From contig NZ_CP152052.1 in the NCBI RefSeq assembly GCF_038637725.1, positions 1,099,501 through 1,163,500 on the forward strand: 64,000 nucleotides of DNA, written 5' to 3'. Below the pieces are notes generated by a model. That model saw only the letters and a list, made by a program, of their open reading frames with translations, was not told where the DNA came from and did no database searches. This document shows, piece by piece, positions 8,601 to 18,082 of the stretch (position 1 is its first letter; the number at the start of each line of letters is the position of its first letter). The DNA is from Psychrobacillus sp. FSL H8-0483. GTDB taxonomy: Bacteria; Bacillota; Bacilli; Bacillales_A; Planococcaceae. The translations under genes and the position numbers were made by a program.

Positions 8601-8677
8601 AGGCTCTGTTTAAGTACGCTGTTGTTTTTTAGAAGCATATATTTCGTCCATAATAACATATTCGTATAACAGAGCCT
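8601..8677. repeat. Short inverted-repeat element (family D, 77 bp)
   Basis: AGGCTCTGTT (8601-8610) and AACAGAGCCT (8668-8677) bound an AT-rich centre, followed by TTTT. Related left ends occur at about 13193, 18084 and 30378. It looks like a small non-coding dispersed element; the T run could also let it act as a weak terminator. Confidence 0.55.
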
Positions 8678-8716
8678 TTTTAAAGAGATAGCCAAACGAT
8701 AAAGGGGATTACAAAG

Positions 8717-9301
8717 ATGGATAAACAAACTTCAAGAGTACATTCAAGAACAGTTGAACAAGCAACACACGATGCTTTAAAACGAAGAGGGGTAACAATC
8801 GATGAGATTGCTACAATTGTATATGAAATGCAATTTCCATACAATAAAGGACTAACAATTGAGCATTGTGTCGAATCCATAAAAAGTGTGTTAAAAAAGA
8901 GAGAAATGCAACATGCAATTTTAGTGGGCATTGAACTGGATGAACTTGCCGAGAAAAAAATGTTATCAGCGCCACTTCAACAAATAGTCGAAGCTGATGA
9001 AGGCTTATTTGGAGTAGATGAAACAATTGCATTAGGTGCTGTATATACTTATGGGAGCATAGCAGTTACAACTTTTGGTCATTTAGACAAAAATAAAACT
9101 GGCTTAATTTCGAAACTGGATACAAAAATAGGTGGAGGTATTCATACATTTTTAGATGATCTTGTTGCAAGTATTGCAGCATGTGCTGCCTCTCGTTTAG
9201 CACACCGCACAAGAGATCTAGAAGAAGCAAATGAAACATTTGCGGACATTTCACCAAAAGAAACGGCACCGGAATCCAACATTGAAGGTACAAGAACGTA
9301 A
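8717..9301 (+). CDS. Phosphatidylglycerophosphatase A family protein (YutG-like)
   Basis: Probably dephosphorylates phosphatidylglycerophosphate to phosphatidylglycerol, a membrane lipid step. The 194 residues include the PgpA/YutG blocks GVDETIALGAVYTYGSIAVTTFG and KIGGGIHTFLDDLVASIAA, with the acidic FLDD motif. It lacks strong membrane helices, as do Bacillus YutG proteins. Start ATG at 8717 follows AAAGGGGATTAC. Monocistronic as far as can be seen. Confidence 0.85.
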   Translation: MDKQTSRVHSRTVEQATHDALKRRGVTIDEIATIVYEMQFPYNKGLTIEHCVESIKSVLKKREMQHAILVGIELDELAEKKMLSAPLQQIVEADEGLFGVDETIALGAVYTYGSIAVTTFGHLDKNKTGLISKLDTKIGGGIHTFLDDLVASIAACAASRLAHRTRDLEEANETFADISPKETAPESNIEGTRT

Positions 9302-9318
9302 AAATAGTATATAAAATC

Positions 9319-9351
9319 AAACTACCATGGATCCAGTTTTCATGGTAGTTT
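9319..9351 (+). terminator. Probable terminator hairpin after the PgpA gene
   Basis: AAACTACCATG (9319-9329) and CATGGTAGTTT (9341-9351) form an 11-bp stem just after the gene. The U tract is short (TTT within the stem end), so efficiency is uncertain. Confidence 0.55.
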
Positions 9352-9692
9352 GATGCACAAAAACCTCTAATGGATTATATGCGGGGCTAAATGCTCCTTT
9401 TTAAAACCGTAAATTTTATTAAGGGACTTTGCGCTTTACTTACGGAATAAGAAGACAAATACTTTTCTACTCAATAACTATCAAGACTTAGTAAAATGGG
9501 CATACATTTATCCACTTTATATTTTATCTTTTTCAGTGTGCTGGACAACTGCTACAACAATACAGGTTTTCTAGATTCGTGGACATGACTCAGTCACGTC
9601 CACGAATCTTTTCTATAATCAGATGGCTGAGGAGCTACTCCTCGCTATTCTCCGTTTGCCAGTCGGGGTAGGCATAGGCGCTTGCACTTTAC
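9352..9692. other. Gene-free stretch with one strong hairpin
   Basis: No convincing gene. Its main feature is a hairpin at 9573-9609: AGATTCGTGGAC and GTCCACGAATCT with an apical TGACTCAGTCA palindrome, followed by TTTTC. The apex shares the TGAC...CAGTCAC core with the hairpin of repeat family B. A small GAGGAG/CTCCTC hairpin lies near 9629-9643. Confidence 0.6.
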
Positions 9693-10415
9693 TTATTCCC
9701 CTGATTTTTTATATCCAGCATTTTGAGCTTCTTGTTCGGAACAGAACCATTCTTCGGGATTAGTTTGTTCATAATACTTCCCACCTCGAATATGGTAAAT
9801 TTTCTTACCTTGTCGATTAATATTTCCCTTAATCTCACATTTGCCAGGAGACTCAGTTACCAGTTCATTGAAATCCTCCTCAATAACAGAGGCATTAAAA
9901 CCACGTGAAGTAACGTAATTATTTGTTTCCCATACACCGATTTGAGCATCCTTTGCAAATTCAGAAGCATTTTCAAACACGTCTAAGTATCTTGTATTAG
10001 GAGGAAATACGTAGGCTACACGGGCTAACCCTTCTTCCAAAAGCGTTTCTTGAACGCTAACACTATCTACGTAAATATAGGCAAGCATGCGGTCGTAGTC
10101 ATCGAATCGATTTCCTACATCAAATTCAATAGTCACATCGCCGCTGTTTAAAAGCTCTTTATTACGAACTTTTGCCTCTTCTCCATACGGTTGTTTACCA
10201 AGTGTTTGATGGTTTGTTTCGGGCGTATCAACAAGTAAGTATCGAACTGTTTCAATGTTTGAATTATTTACTTTAATTGTATCACCATCAATTACTTCCA
10301 CTAGCTCTACAGGAATCTGGTCAGTTTTGCCACTCGTTTTTGTGACGCCGTTTGATGGAATTTCCGAGCATCCAAAAAGCAGGGAAATAACTATTAATAT
10401 GAACCCTTTTTTCAT
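9693..10415 (-). CDS. Thermonuclease-like (SNase family) lipoprotein
   Basis: Secreted, lipid-anchored nuclease of the staphylococcal nuclease family, likely degrading extracellular DNA/RNA with Ca. The signal peptide ends in a lipobox (LLFGC). The SNase fold has the active-site pieces VIDGDTIKV, RYLLVDTPET and YDRMLAYIYV, so the two catalytic Arg and the Asp/Glu are kept. A C-terminal tail (KIYHIRGGKYY ... WFCSEQEAQNAGY) is a short conserved extension found on other Bacillus secreted nucleases. The start MKKGF at 10415 is preferred over the ATG at 10427 because GGTGAT precedes it at good spacing. Confidence 0.88.
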   Translation of the reverse strand: MKKGFILIVISLLFGCSEIPSNGVTKTSGKTDQIPVELVEVIDGDTIKVNNSNIETVRYLLVDTPETNHQTLGKQPYGEEAKVRNKELLNSGDVTIEFDVGNRFDDYDRMLAYIYVDSVSVQETLLEEGLARVAYVFPPNTRYLDVFENASEFAKDAQIGVWETNNYVTSRGFNASVIEEDFNELVTESPGKCEIKGNINRQGKKIYHIRGGKYYEQTNPEEWFCSEQEAQNAGYKKSGE

Positions 10416-10464
10416 TTTAATCACCATTCATAGTGTAGCATACTGTAGAAAAGGAGAGATCATA

Positions 10465-11307
10465 TTGACGCAGACAATTGAATTACCTTTCGCTTATAGA
10501 TTTGATGACGCAATTGCAAGACTTGCTTTAGACCCTCTAAATGCAGTAGATATAAACAATCAATTAGTAAAAATACCATTAGATCATTCGATTATCACTT
10601 TGCAAAGTATTGGATCATTTCATGAGCCAAAATTTGAGATAACTGGAATTGAATCGGATGAACAGCTTCATCGTATTTCTTCCATATTTCACTTTAATCG
10701 TAGTTTAGAATCAGTTAATGCTCACTTTGCTAAAACAAATTTGCATGAATTATTTTCTAAATTTGAAGGTACACCTATTATTACCGATTATTCTTTATTC
10801 GCAAATCTGATTAAGAGCATTATTCATCAACAACTAAATCTCTCTTTTGCAAGAACATTAACTACCCGTTTTGTGAAAAGTTTTGGAACACAAGTGGATG
10901 ATGTATGGATTTACCCGACAGCTGATAAGATAGCAAACCTTGATGTGGATACACTAAAGAGCATGCAATTTAGTGCAAGGAAAGCAGAGTATATAATTGG
11001 TATCTCTCAAGCAATAGCACAAGGAGAGTTACGGTTAGAATCCCTTTCGAATGAAACAGACGAAAACATCTTAAAAATACTCACTAAATATCGTGGAATC
11101 GGCCCTTGGACGGCAGAAAGCTTCTTACTTTTTGGACTTGGGCGAGAAAATCTATTTCCAGTGGGGGATATAGGTCTTCAAAACTCATTGAAACAACTTT
11201 GGAAAATGGAGAATAAGCCAATAAAAGAAGAAATCAATTCTCATTTTAAAGCTTGGTCTCCATATCTTAGTTATGCCGCCTTATATCTATGGAGAAATAT
11301 CGAATAA
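10465..11307 (+). CDS. AlkA-type DNA-3-methyladenine glycosylase II
   Basis: Base-excision repair glycosylase removing alkylated bases such as 3-methyladenine. The chosen TTG at 10465 has AAGGAGAGA just upstream and gives 280 residues; the open frame continues 5' only as antisense of the nuclease gene. The HhH-GPD core is seen in YRGIGPWTAESFLLFGLGR and VGDIGLQ, with the catalytic Asp at about 235. It resembles B. subtilis YfjP. It diverges from the nuclease gene, sharing a short intergenic region. Confidence 0.88.
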   Translation: MTQTIELPFAYRFDDAIARLALDPLNAVDINNQLVKIPLDHSIITLQSIGSFHEPKFEITGIESDEQLHRISSIFHFNRSLESVNAHFAKTNLHELFSKFEGTPIITDYSLFANLIKSIIHQQLNLSFARTLTTRFVKSFGTQVDDVWIYPTADKIANLDVDTLKSMQFSARKAEYIIGISQAIAQGELRLESLSNETDENILKILTKYRGIGPWTAESFLLFGLGRENLFPVGDIGLQNSLKQLWKMENKPIKEEINSHFKAWSPYLSYAALYLWRNIE

Positions 11308-11347
11308 AAATCAGCTTTTCCTTCTTTTATGAAAGGGAAAGCTGATT
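11307..11347 (+). terminator. Terminator after the glycosylase gene
   Basis: AAATCAGCTTTTCCTTC pairs with GAAAGGGAAAGCTGATTT; the long stem begins at the stop codon. AT-rich ends allow use from both sides. Confidence 0.75.
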
Positions 11348-11364
11348 TCATGATGAGTCATTAT

Positions 11365-11508
11365 TCAATTATTCGTCTCCATTTCTTTTGTTTCTTCTTC
11401 GAAGTAAAGAAAAGATTCTTCCTCCAATTCAATCATTCGCTCTTTATTAAGTCCCATTGTTAAGGCTCCTTTAAAAATTGGTTCCCACCATGTTTCTGTT
11501 TCTGTCAT
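11365..11508 (-). CDS. Small acidic 47-residue protein, unknown function
   Basis: Not recognised. On the minus strand an ATG at 11508 follows GGGAGGATATAAA and opens a 47-codon frame starting MTETETWWEPIFKGAL and ending in a run rich in Glu (ELEEESFLYFEEETKE). Good ribosome site, clean start and a terminator-like hairpin beyond the stop (11307-11347, pairing on both strands) support expression. No membrane segment or Cys. It could be a small regulatory or sporulation-stage protein, but nothing in sequence decides this. Confidence 0.55.
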   Translation of the reverse strand: MTETETWWEPIFKGALTMGLNKERMIELEEESFLYFEEETKEMETNN

Positions 11509-11802
11509 TTTATATCCTCCCTTTCCAAAAACAAATAATTAATCATTTGACCATCATATACCCTAGAAAGTTTTCTACTCAAACGTTTCATTTGAAAAAT
11601 GAATCTTTCCTCATATGTGGTGGATAAGGCTAAAAGACTAAAAGGAGCAATGCGTATTTCCTAATAGATTTTATACAAGTAGTATTCCAAAAATAAAAAG
11701 AATCATGTATTGGAATAAAATTTGTTTATTCTTTCGTCTACTTGAGATAAATAGTATGATTCTGTTAAGACTTAAAAATACATAAAAAGGAGTGTTAATA
11801 TT

Positions 11803-13191
11803 ATGAGTTTTACTATGCAACAGCTAGATAAAATGTTAGAGGAACATCATGCTTTTTATTATTCTGGAATGACGAAATCAGCAACATTTCGTATAAATCA
11901 GTTGAATATGTTAAAAAATACAATAAAAAAATATGAAAAAGATGTTATACAAGCACTTTTTCATGATTTAAGAAAAAGTGAATTCGAAGCATATACGACT
12001 GAAATAGGCTTAGTGTACGAAAGTATTTCCTTTATGAAAAAAAATCTGGAAAAATGGATGGAGCCAAAGCAAGTAAAAACTCCAATAGCACTTATGCCAG
12101 CTAAAAGTTTTATGGTTCATGATCCTTACGGAACCGTATTAATCATTGCACCTTTTAATTATCCTTTTCAATTAGTGATGGAACCATTACTCGGTGCAAT
12201 TGTCGGAGGAAACTGTGCTGTGATCAAACCTTCTGAGGCAACTCCTCATACAACTAGCATAATAAAAAAAATAATTGCAGAGGCATTTACGCCTCATTAC
12301 ATTCGGGTAGTGGAAGGAGAAAAAGAGGAAACATCCTTATTAATTCATGCGCCTTTTGATTTTATCTTTTTTACCGGGAGTGTGAATGTAGGAAAAGTAG
12401 TTATGAAAGCAGCCTCAGAAAGGTTAACACCAGTTGCACTAGAGCTAGGTGGAAAGAGTCCAGCAATAGTTGATCATACAGCAAATTTAGAGTTAGCCGC
12501 AAAACGAATCGTATGGGGTAAATTTGTAAATGCTGGTCAAACTTGTATTGCACCTGATTATTTATTAGTAGAAGAAAATGTAAAAGAAAAGTTTATCAAA
12601 ATTTTAAAGCGTACGATTCATCAATTTTACGGCAAGAATATTCAAGAGAGCCCTGATTTGGGAAGAATTGTAAACGTAAATCATTTTAATCGATTAAAGG
12701 AAATAATGGACCAAGAAAAAGAGCATATAATCTTTGGTGGATACACAGACAAAAATGATTTATTTATAGAGCCGACCGTTTTAGATGAGATAACATTTTC
12801 AAGTCCTTCCATGCAAGATGAAATTTTCGGTCCCATATTACCGATTATAAGCTATAAGGATTTGCCAACTATTATTCATCAAATACGAAAATTACCAAAA
12901 CCATTAGCTGCTTATATGTTTAGTGAACAGGAACGCGCACAACATTATTTCTTAGAGGAATTTTCATTTGGTGGAGGATGTATCAACGATGCGATCACAC
13001 ATGTAGGTAGTACTCATTTGCCGTTTGGGGGAGTAGGTAACTCAGGGGTTCGAGCATATCATGGAGAAGCAAGCTTTACGTTATTTACACATCAAAAATC
13101 TATTCTGAAAAAAAGCACATCATTACCTGTAAACATTGTCTATCCACCATATAAAAATAAAGTAAAACTAGTAAGAGGATTATTAAAATAA
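11803..13191 (+). CDS. NAD(P)-dependent aldehyde dehydrogenase (YwdH-like, class 3 type)
   Basis: Oxidises aldehydes, probably long-chain or aromatic, to acids. The 462 residues have the full family set: cofactor-site FTGSVNVGK, the general-base Glu in ELGGKSP (Glu 214) and the catalytic Cys in NAGQTCIAPDY (Cys 248). The short length without an extended N-terminus and the substrate-site pattern resemble class 3 fatty aldehyde dehydrogenases such as B. subtilis YwdH. Ribosome site AAAAGGAGTG. About 300 bases upstream hold nothing else recognised. Confidence 0.92.
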   Translation: MSFTMQQLDKMLEEHHAFYYSGMTKSATFRINQLNMLKNTIKKYEKDVIQALFHDLRKSEFEAYTTEIGLVYESISFMKKNLEKWMEPKQVKTPIALMPAKSFMVHDPYGTVLIIAPFNYPFQLVMEPLLGAIVGGNCAVIKPSEATPHTTSIIKKIIAEAFTPHYIRVVEGEKEETSLLIHAPFDFIFFTGSVNVGKVVMKAASERLTPVALELGGKSPAIVDHTANLELAAKRIVWGKFVNAGQTCIAPDYLLVEENVKEKFIKILKRTIHQFYGKNIQESPDLGRIVNVNHFNRLKEIMDQEKEHIIFGGYTDKNDLFIEPTVLDEITFSSPSMQDEIFGPILPIISYKDLPTIIHQIRKLPKPLAAYMFSEQERAQHYFLEEFSFGGGCINDAITHVGSTHLPFGGVGNSGVRAYHGEASFTLFTHQKSILKKSTSLPVNIVYPPYKNKVKLVRGLLK

Positions 13192-13470
13192 AGGCTCTAT
13201 TAAATTAGTTGTTTTTCAGAAGAATATTTTGTGACCAACATTGTTGCTCCTGAGGAGGCTTGGCAGTTTGTCAACGGAAAGCGTCCGTCTGGAACGGAAA
13301 TTAATACATTTAGTTTAATAAAAAGTATACAAAAAACAGGTGTAGAAAAAGACTCGTTTTTCTACACCTGCTTCAATTTATAGGCTTATTGGACAGCCCT
13401 TTTTGATTAAAAATAACATCTAGGTGATTCCGTTGCAAGCGGACGATTTCCACTCTAATCTCCTTAAAAT
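13192..13470. repeat. Composite of dispersed repeats (families D, A and C)
   Basis: A family D left end (AGGCTCTATTAAA, from 13193) is followed by a partial, reversed family A element (about 13240-13305, containing GGAAAGCGTCCGTCTGGAAC). Then comes a family C hairpin unit (13317-13380) identical over 64 bases to 44275-44338, with arms CAGGTGTAGAAAAA and TTTTTCTACACCTG (13337-13370). A deleted family A remnant lies at about 13422-13460. No coding signal. The family C hairpin may terminate transcription from both sides. Confidence 0.75.
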
Positions 13471-13501
13471 AAATACTCTTTAAACTAAAAAAGAGGCACA
13501 A

Positions 13502-15067
13502 TTAGCAGTCCTTTTCCTTATGTGGCATTTGAATGGTTACAGTTGTCCCAGTACCTTCTTTACTTTCAATAAAAATATTACCTCCATGTTCGGTAATTAT
13601 TTTTTCTGAAATCATCATGCCTAGCCCTGTGCCTTTCACTTTTGTCGTAAAGAATGGATCAAATACTTTCTCAGCAGTAGACATATCCATTCCAATCCCA
13701 TTGTCCATAATTTTTAGTGTTAGGATTTCCTTTTGATCACTTGTGCAAATGATATTTATTTTTCCGTTATCAGTAATTGCTTCAATTGCATTTTTAATCA
13801 GATTAATAAGAACTTGTTTCATCTGGCTTTCTTCTCCAAATATATAAGCGTCCTCTAATAATATCTCTTTAGACAAGACAATTCCCTTTAAATTTAGCTC
13901 GGGCTGAAACAACATGCAAATGTCGTCAAGTGTTTTAATAAAGTTATATCGCTTTGATAACCTCGCGTGTGGTTTTGCTAATATAAGAAATTCACTAATT
14001 ATATAATCAATACGCTCTATCTCTTTTTCAATAAGCATTGAGTATTGATAATACGGCTGTTCTGGATCCTTATTCATAATTTGAATAAATCCAGATATAA
14101 CAGTCATTGGATTACGAATTTCATGCGCTACTCCTGCAGCCATCTCTCCTGCGATTTTTAGTTTTTCTGATTGTAAAAGCAAATTTTCAGCTTCTTTTTT
14201 AAAGCTGATATCTCGGCTTATCACAGAAAGGGCAACTAAGGCGCCTTCATAATCATAAATTGGAGATATTGTGATTTGTGCGTCAAAACAGGTCCCATCT
14301 TTTTTCATATCCTTCGTTTCTAGAAAATGATAGCTTGCTCCATTTAAGACTTGTTTCCTTCTAGCTTCTGCATCAAGTTTATTTTGTGGTGAAACTAATG
14401 GTACATTTTTCCCTATTATTTCTTCTCTTCTCCATCCGTACAACTCTTCAAATGCGGGGTTTACTTCAATTATTTTATTATCCTTGTCGAATACAGCTAT
14501 ACTATCTTTTGCGTTGTCAAAAAATAACTGTAAATAACTTTCTCTAGAATGTAACTTCTTTCGCATTGATCTATTTTGGTCAGAAAGTCGCGACCAATAT
14601 TTATTGTCAAAAAGAGTATTAAGTATTGAAGTGGATACTAACATAGTTAATAGAATGATAAAGGCTATAAAATCATCCAGTGTAAAAATATAATTATACG
14701 AAGCTTTGTTGAAATATATTAAACCACAGATTTCGATTAATGTAGTGAAGAACAATATTATTCTAGGTAAAATAGAATTGTAAAGGATGGCTATGTAAAT
14801 CGGGTAAATAAAGAATATTGTCATTACTACACTAACACTATGAATATTCACTATTAATATGTATACGTTTAAACAAGATAGTAAGATGTATTGAATGACC
14901 GGCCTTTCTGAATTCCAAAAAAATAAAGTTGCAAGTAAAACTAAATAAATGAGCGCATAATAGATAGTTGATTCACCTTCAAAAAAACGAAGATGACTGA
15001 TAGTGAAGAGTGTGAAAATTGTAAAAAATAATTTATTCTTTTTCTGATAAATTTTAAAAGTTTCCAT
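13502..15067 (-). CDS. Membrane PAS sensor histidine kinase (sporulation-kinase type)
   Basis: Sensor kinase of 521 residues. About the first 155 residues carry five or six membrane segments with short loops, then a PAS domain (about 172-290), HisKA with the phospho-accepting His 315 in HEIRNPMTVISGF, and an HATPase with N box (NLIKNAIEAI), DNGIGMD and GTGLGMM. The HEIRNP form and the lack of a neighbouring response regulator are typical of orphan kinases feeding the Spo0F/Spo0A phosphorelay (KinB/KinC/KinD type). Phosphorelay use is therefore inferred. Ribosome site AAGAGGTGC upstream of ATG. Confidence 0.88.
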   Translation of the reverse strand: METFKIYQKKNKLFFTIFTLFTISHLRFFEGESTIYYALIYLVLLATLFFWNSERPVIQYILLSCLNVYILIVNIHSVSVVMTIFFIYPIYIAILYNSILPRIILFFTTLIEICGLIYFNKASYNYIFTLDDFIAFIILLTMLVSTSILNTLFDNKYWSRLSDQNRSMRKKLHSRESYLQLFFDNAKDSIAVFDKDNKIIEVNPAFEELYGWRREEIIGKNVPLVSPQNKLDAEARRKQVLNGASYHFLETKDMKKDGTCFDAQITISPIYDYEGALVALSVISRDISFKKEAENLLLQSEKLKIAGEMAAGVAHEIRNPMTVISGFIQIMNKDPEQPYYQYSMLIEKEIERIDYIISEFLILAKPHARLSKRYNFIKTLDDICMLFQPELNLKGIVLSKEILLEDAYIFGEESQMKQVLINLIKNAIEAITDNGKINIICTSDQKEILTLKIMDNGIGMDMSTAEKVFDPFFTTKVKGTGLGMMISEKIITEHGGNIFIESKEGTGTTVTIQMPHKEKDC

Positions 15068-15173
15068 ATTGCACCTCTTATCTGATAACTCTTACCTATA
15101 GTAACGTATTTATTAGTATCTGAATATATAAGATTTTGTTAATATAGAAGAAGGAACTAAAGGAGGATTCAAT

Positions 15174-16223
15174 ATGTCATATACATTTCAAGCAAAAGAA
15201 ACCGTATCCCTATTAAAACAATTAGTGGAAATACCAAGTCCATCAGGATATACGAAGGAAATAATGGATTTTATGGAGAGAATTTTGAAGGAGCTAAATG
15301 TCTCTTATATACGTACAAATAAGGGCGCTTTAATTGCTACCATCAAAGGAACAGATGATACAAAGCATCGGCTATTAACAGCACATACGGACACCCTTGG
15401 TGCGATGGTGAAAGAAGTCAAAGCTAGTGGAAGATTGAAACTAGCGATGGTTGGAGGGTTCAACTGGAATGCTGTAGAAGGGGAATATTGCACCATACAT
15501 ACTGCGAGTGGAAAGAGGATTCGTGGAACTATATTAATGCATCAAACGACCGTGCATGTATATAAAAATGCGAGTAGTCTTCCAAGAGATGAACAAAACA
15601 TCGAAGTTCGTGTGGATGAAAAAGTAACAAATGCTGATGGTACGCGAGAATTAGGAATAGAAGTAGGAGACTTTGTCTCATTTGATCCTCGATTTGAAGA
15701 AACCAAAACAGGTTTTATAAAATCACGTCATTTAGACGATAAAGCGAGTACTGCGTTGTTGCTACAGCTGATTAAAGCGGTACAGGAAAACAATTGGACA
15801 TTACCTCATACAACGCATTTTTATATTTCGAACAATGAGGAGATAGGTTTTGGTGGTAATTCCAATATTCCAGAGCAAACAGTTGAATATATAGCTGTAG
15901 ATATGGGAGCAATCGGAGACGGGCAAACATCGGATGAATATACGGTATCTATTTGTGCGAAAGATTCTTCGGGACCTTATCATTATGAATTAACACGTCA
16001 ATTAGTTGAACTTGCGAAACAAGAAAATATTGAGTATCAATTAGATATTTACCCTTTCTATGGATCTGACGCATCCGCCGCAATTCGTGCAGGCTTTGAT
16101 GTAAAGCATGCATTATTTGGCCCAGGAATAGAAGCATCCCATGCATATGAGCGTACGCATATTGAATCGTTAGAAAACACGGCAAAACTGTTGTATGCCT
16201 ATGTAAATTCGAAAATGGTGTAA
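15174..16223 (+). CDS. M42 family metallo-aminopeptidase
   Basis: Two-metal cytosolic aminopeptidase/deblocking enzyme of 349 residues. Predicted ligands and catalytic residues are all visible: His 71 in TAHTDTLG, Asp 188/189 in RHLDDKAS, the Glu pair 222/223 in NNEEIGFGG, Asp 243 in VDMG and His 323 in the C-terminal ASHAYERTH. The lid subdomain lies between about 80 and 170. Peptide specificity (glutamyl or general) cannot be told. Ribosome site AAAGGAGGATTC. Confidence 0.9.
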   Translation: MSYTFQAKETVSLLKQLVEIPSPSGYTKEIMDFMERILKELNVSYIRTNKGALIATIKGTDDTKHRLLTAHTDTLGAMVKEVKASGRLKLAMVGGFNWNAVEGEYCTIHTASGKRIRGTILMHQTTVHVYKNASSLPRDEQNIEVRVDEKVTNADGTRELGIEVGDFVSFDPRFEETKTGFIKSRHLDDKASTALLLQLIKAVQENNWTLPHTTHFYISNNEEIGFGGNSNIPEQTVEYIAVDMGAIGDGQTSDEYTVSICAKDSSGPYHYELTRQLVELAKQENIEYQLDIYPFYGSDASAAIRAGFDVKHALFGPGIEASHAYERTHIESLENTAKLLYAYVNSKMV

Positions 16224-16253
16224 GTCATCTAAATAATTCAAGTAAATTTCATA

Positions 16254-16312
16254 GAATCAGCAAACTTTTATACGATTAAAATCGTTAAAAAACGTGAGCT
16301 GGTTCTTTTTTT
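16254..16312 (+). terminator. Terminator after the M42 peptidase gene
   Basis: GAATCAGC (16254-16261) pairs with GCTGGTTC (16298-16305, one G-U pair), enclosing a small ACGATT/AATCGT hairpin (16273-16286), then seven T. Confidence 0.65.
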
Positions 16313-16374
16313 ACTTGTATTTTTGGGCTTAAATCCATATGATAAAAAAGTGAATAAGAAGGAGATATAACGTT

Positions 16375-17949
16375 ATGGACATAAAATTACAAGATGAAAT
16401 ATTAAAAAGAAGAACTTTTGCAATTATTTCCCACCCAGATGCTGGTAAAACAACTATTACGGAAAAGCTTTTATACTTTGGTGGAGCAATTCGTGATGCA
16501 GGAACAGTAAAAGGGAAAAAGTCAGGGAAATTTGCAACATCTGACTGGATGGAAATTGAAAAACAACGTGGAATTTCCGTTACATCCTCTGTTATGCAAT
16601 TTGACTTTAATAATTGCCGTATTAATATTCTCGATACTCCTGGACATCAGGATTTCAGTGAAGATACGTATCGTACGCTTATGGCTGTAGATAGTGCAGT
16701 AATGATCGTGGATGCAGCTAAAGGGATTGAGGCCCAGACGTTAAAACTTTTTAAAGTTTGCCGTATGAGAGGAATTCCGATTTTTACATTTATAAACAAA
16801 CTAGATCGTCAAGGTAAAGAACCTCTTGAACTAATGGAAGAACTTGAAGAAGTGTTAGGAATTCAGTCTTATGCAATGAACTGGCCAATCGGTATGGGGA
16901 AAGAATTTTTAGGGATTTATGATCGATTTAATGGCCGTATCGAACAATTCCGAACAGAAGAATCAGAAAGATTTCTTCCATTAAATGAGGATGGGGAACT
17001 TGCTGTTGATCATTCGATGAAACAAACTTCTTATTATACACAAGCTATGGAAGACATCATGCTTTTAAATGAAGCAGGGAATGATTTTGATAAAGAAAAA
17101 GTACTGGCAGGAGATTTAACGCCTGTTTTCTTTGGTAGTGCCCTAACTAACTTCGGAGTACAAACCTTTTTAGAAACATACTTACAATTTGCACCGACTC
17201 CACAGCCTCGAATGACGGAAAATGAAGAGGAAGTAAATCCTCTCAATGAAGATTTTTCCGGATTTATATTTAAAATACAAGCAAATATGAATCCAGCACA
17301 CCGAGATCGTATTGCTTTCGTACGCATCGTTTCTGGTAAGTTTGAGAGAGGGATGACTGTAACGCTTGCACGAACAGGCAAAACGTTCAAAGTGACTCAA
17401 TCTACTCAGTTTTTAGCAGATGATCGAGAAACAGTAGATATTGCTGTAGCTGGTGATATTATTGGACTTTACGATGTGGGGAACTATCAAATTGGTGACA
17501 CGGTTGTTGGGGGGAAAAAAGCATTTAATTATGAAAAACTTCCTCAATTTACACCCGAAATGTTTGTAAAAGTAACTGCCAAAAATGTGTTAAAATCAAA
17601 GCATTTCCATAAAGGAATCATGCAGCTTGTTCAAGAAGGTGCGATTCAATATTACAAGACACTGCATACAGAAGAAGTTATATTAGGAGCAGTTGGACAG
17701 CTTCAATTCGAAGTATTTGAGCATCGTATGAGAAATGAATACAACGTCGAAGTTCGAATTGAACCGATTGGATCAAAAGTAGCTCGTTGGATTGAAAATG
17801 AAGAAGATGTAAAAGAATCTATGACTGGTCCAAGAAGTATGCTTGTGAAAGATCGTTATGATCAATTTGTGTTCTTATTTGAAAATGAATTTGCGACTCG
17901 TTGGTTCCAAGATAAATACGAGCATATTAAATTGTATAATCTTCTATAA
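16375..17949 (+). CDS. prfC: Peptide chain release factor 3
   Basis: Translational GTPase that removes RF1/RF2 from the ribosome after peptide release. The 524 residues show the EF-G-like G domain with P-loop SHPDAGKTT (about 19-27), switch [10 protein letters not shown] and NKLD (INKLDRQGK), then domain 2 (about 300-390) and the RF3 C-terminal domain. Length is standard. B. subtilis lacks prfC, while several other Bacillales have it, so its presence helps place the organism. Ribosome site AAGGAGATATAAC. Confidence 0.95.
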   Translation: MDIKLQDEILKRRTFAIISHPDAGKTTITEKLLYFGGAIRDAGTVKGKKSGKFATSDWMEIEKQRGISVTSSVMQFDFNNCRINILDTPGHQDFSEDTYRTLMAVDSAVMIVDAAKGIEAQTLKLFKVCRMRGIPIFTFINKLDRQGKEPLELMEELEEVLGIQSYAMNWPIGMGKEFLGIYDRFNGRIEQFRTEESERFLPLNEDGELAVDHSMKQTSYYTQAMEDIMLLNEAGNDFDKEKVLAGDLTPVFFGSALTNFGVQTFLETYLQFAPTPQPRMTENEEEVNPLNEDFSGFIFKIQANMNPAHRDRIAFVRIVSGKFERGMTVTLARTGKTFKVTQSTQFLADDRETVDIAVAGDIIGLYDVGNYQIGDTVVGGKKAFNYEKLPQFTPEMFVKVTAKNVLKSKHFHKGIMQLVQEGAIQYYKTLHTEEVILGAVGQLQFEVFEHRMRNEYNVEVRIEPIGSKVARWIENEEDVKESMTGPRSMLVKDRYDQFVFLFENEFATRWFQDKYEHIKLYNLL

Positions 17950-17954
17950 TCTAC

Positions 17955-17992
17955 AAGAGGCTAACTTTTTTTATAAAAGTAGCCTCTTTTTT
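17955..17992 (+). terminator. Terminator of prfC
   Basis: AAGAGGCT (17955-17962) and AGCCTCTT with a further ACTTTT/AAAAGT extension, followed by a T run. Confidence 0.85.
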
Positions 17993-18082
17993 ACTCATTA
18001 ACTATCCAGACACCGGCATTTTTTGAGCGCATCATGAAAATGTACCTGACATCAATCTACTAAAAAAACAAAGCCTAAATAA

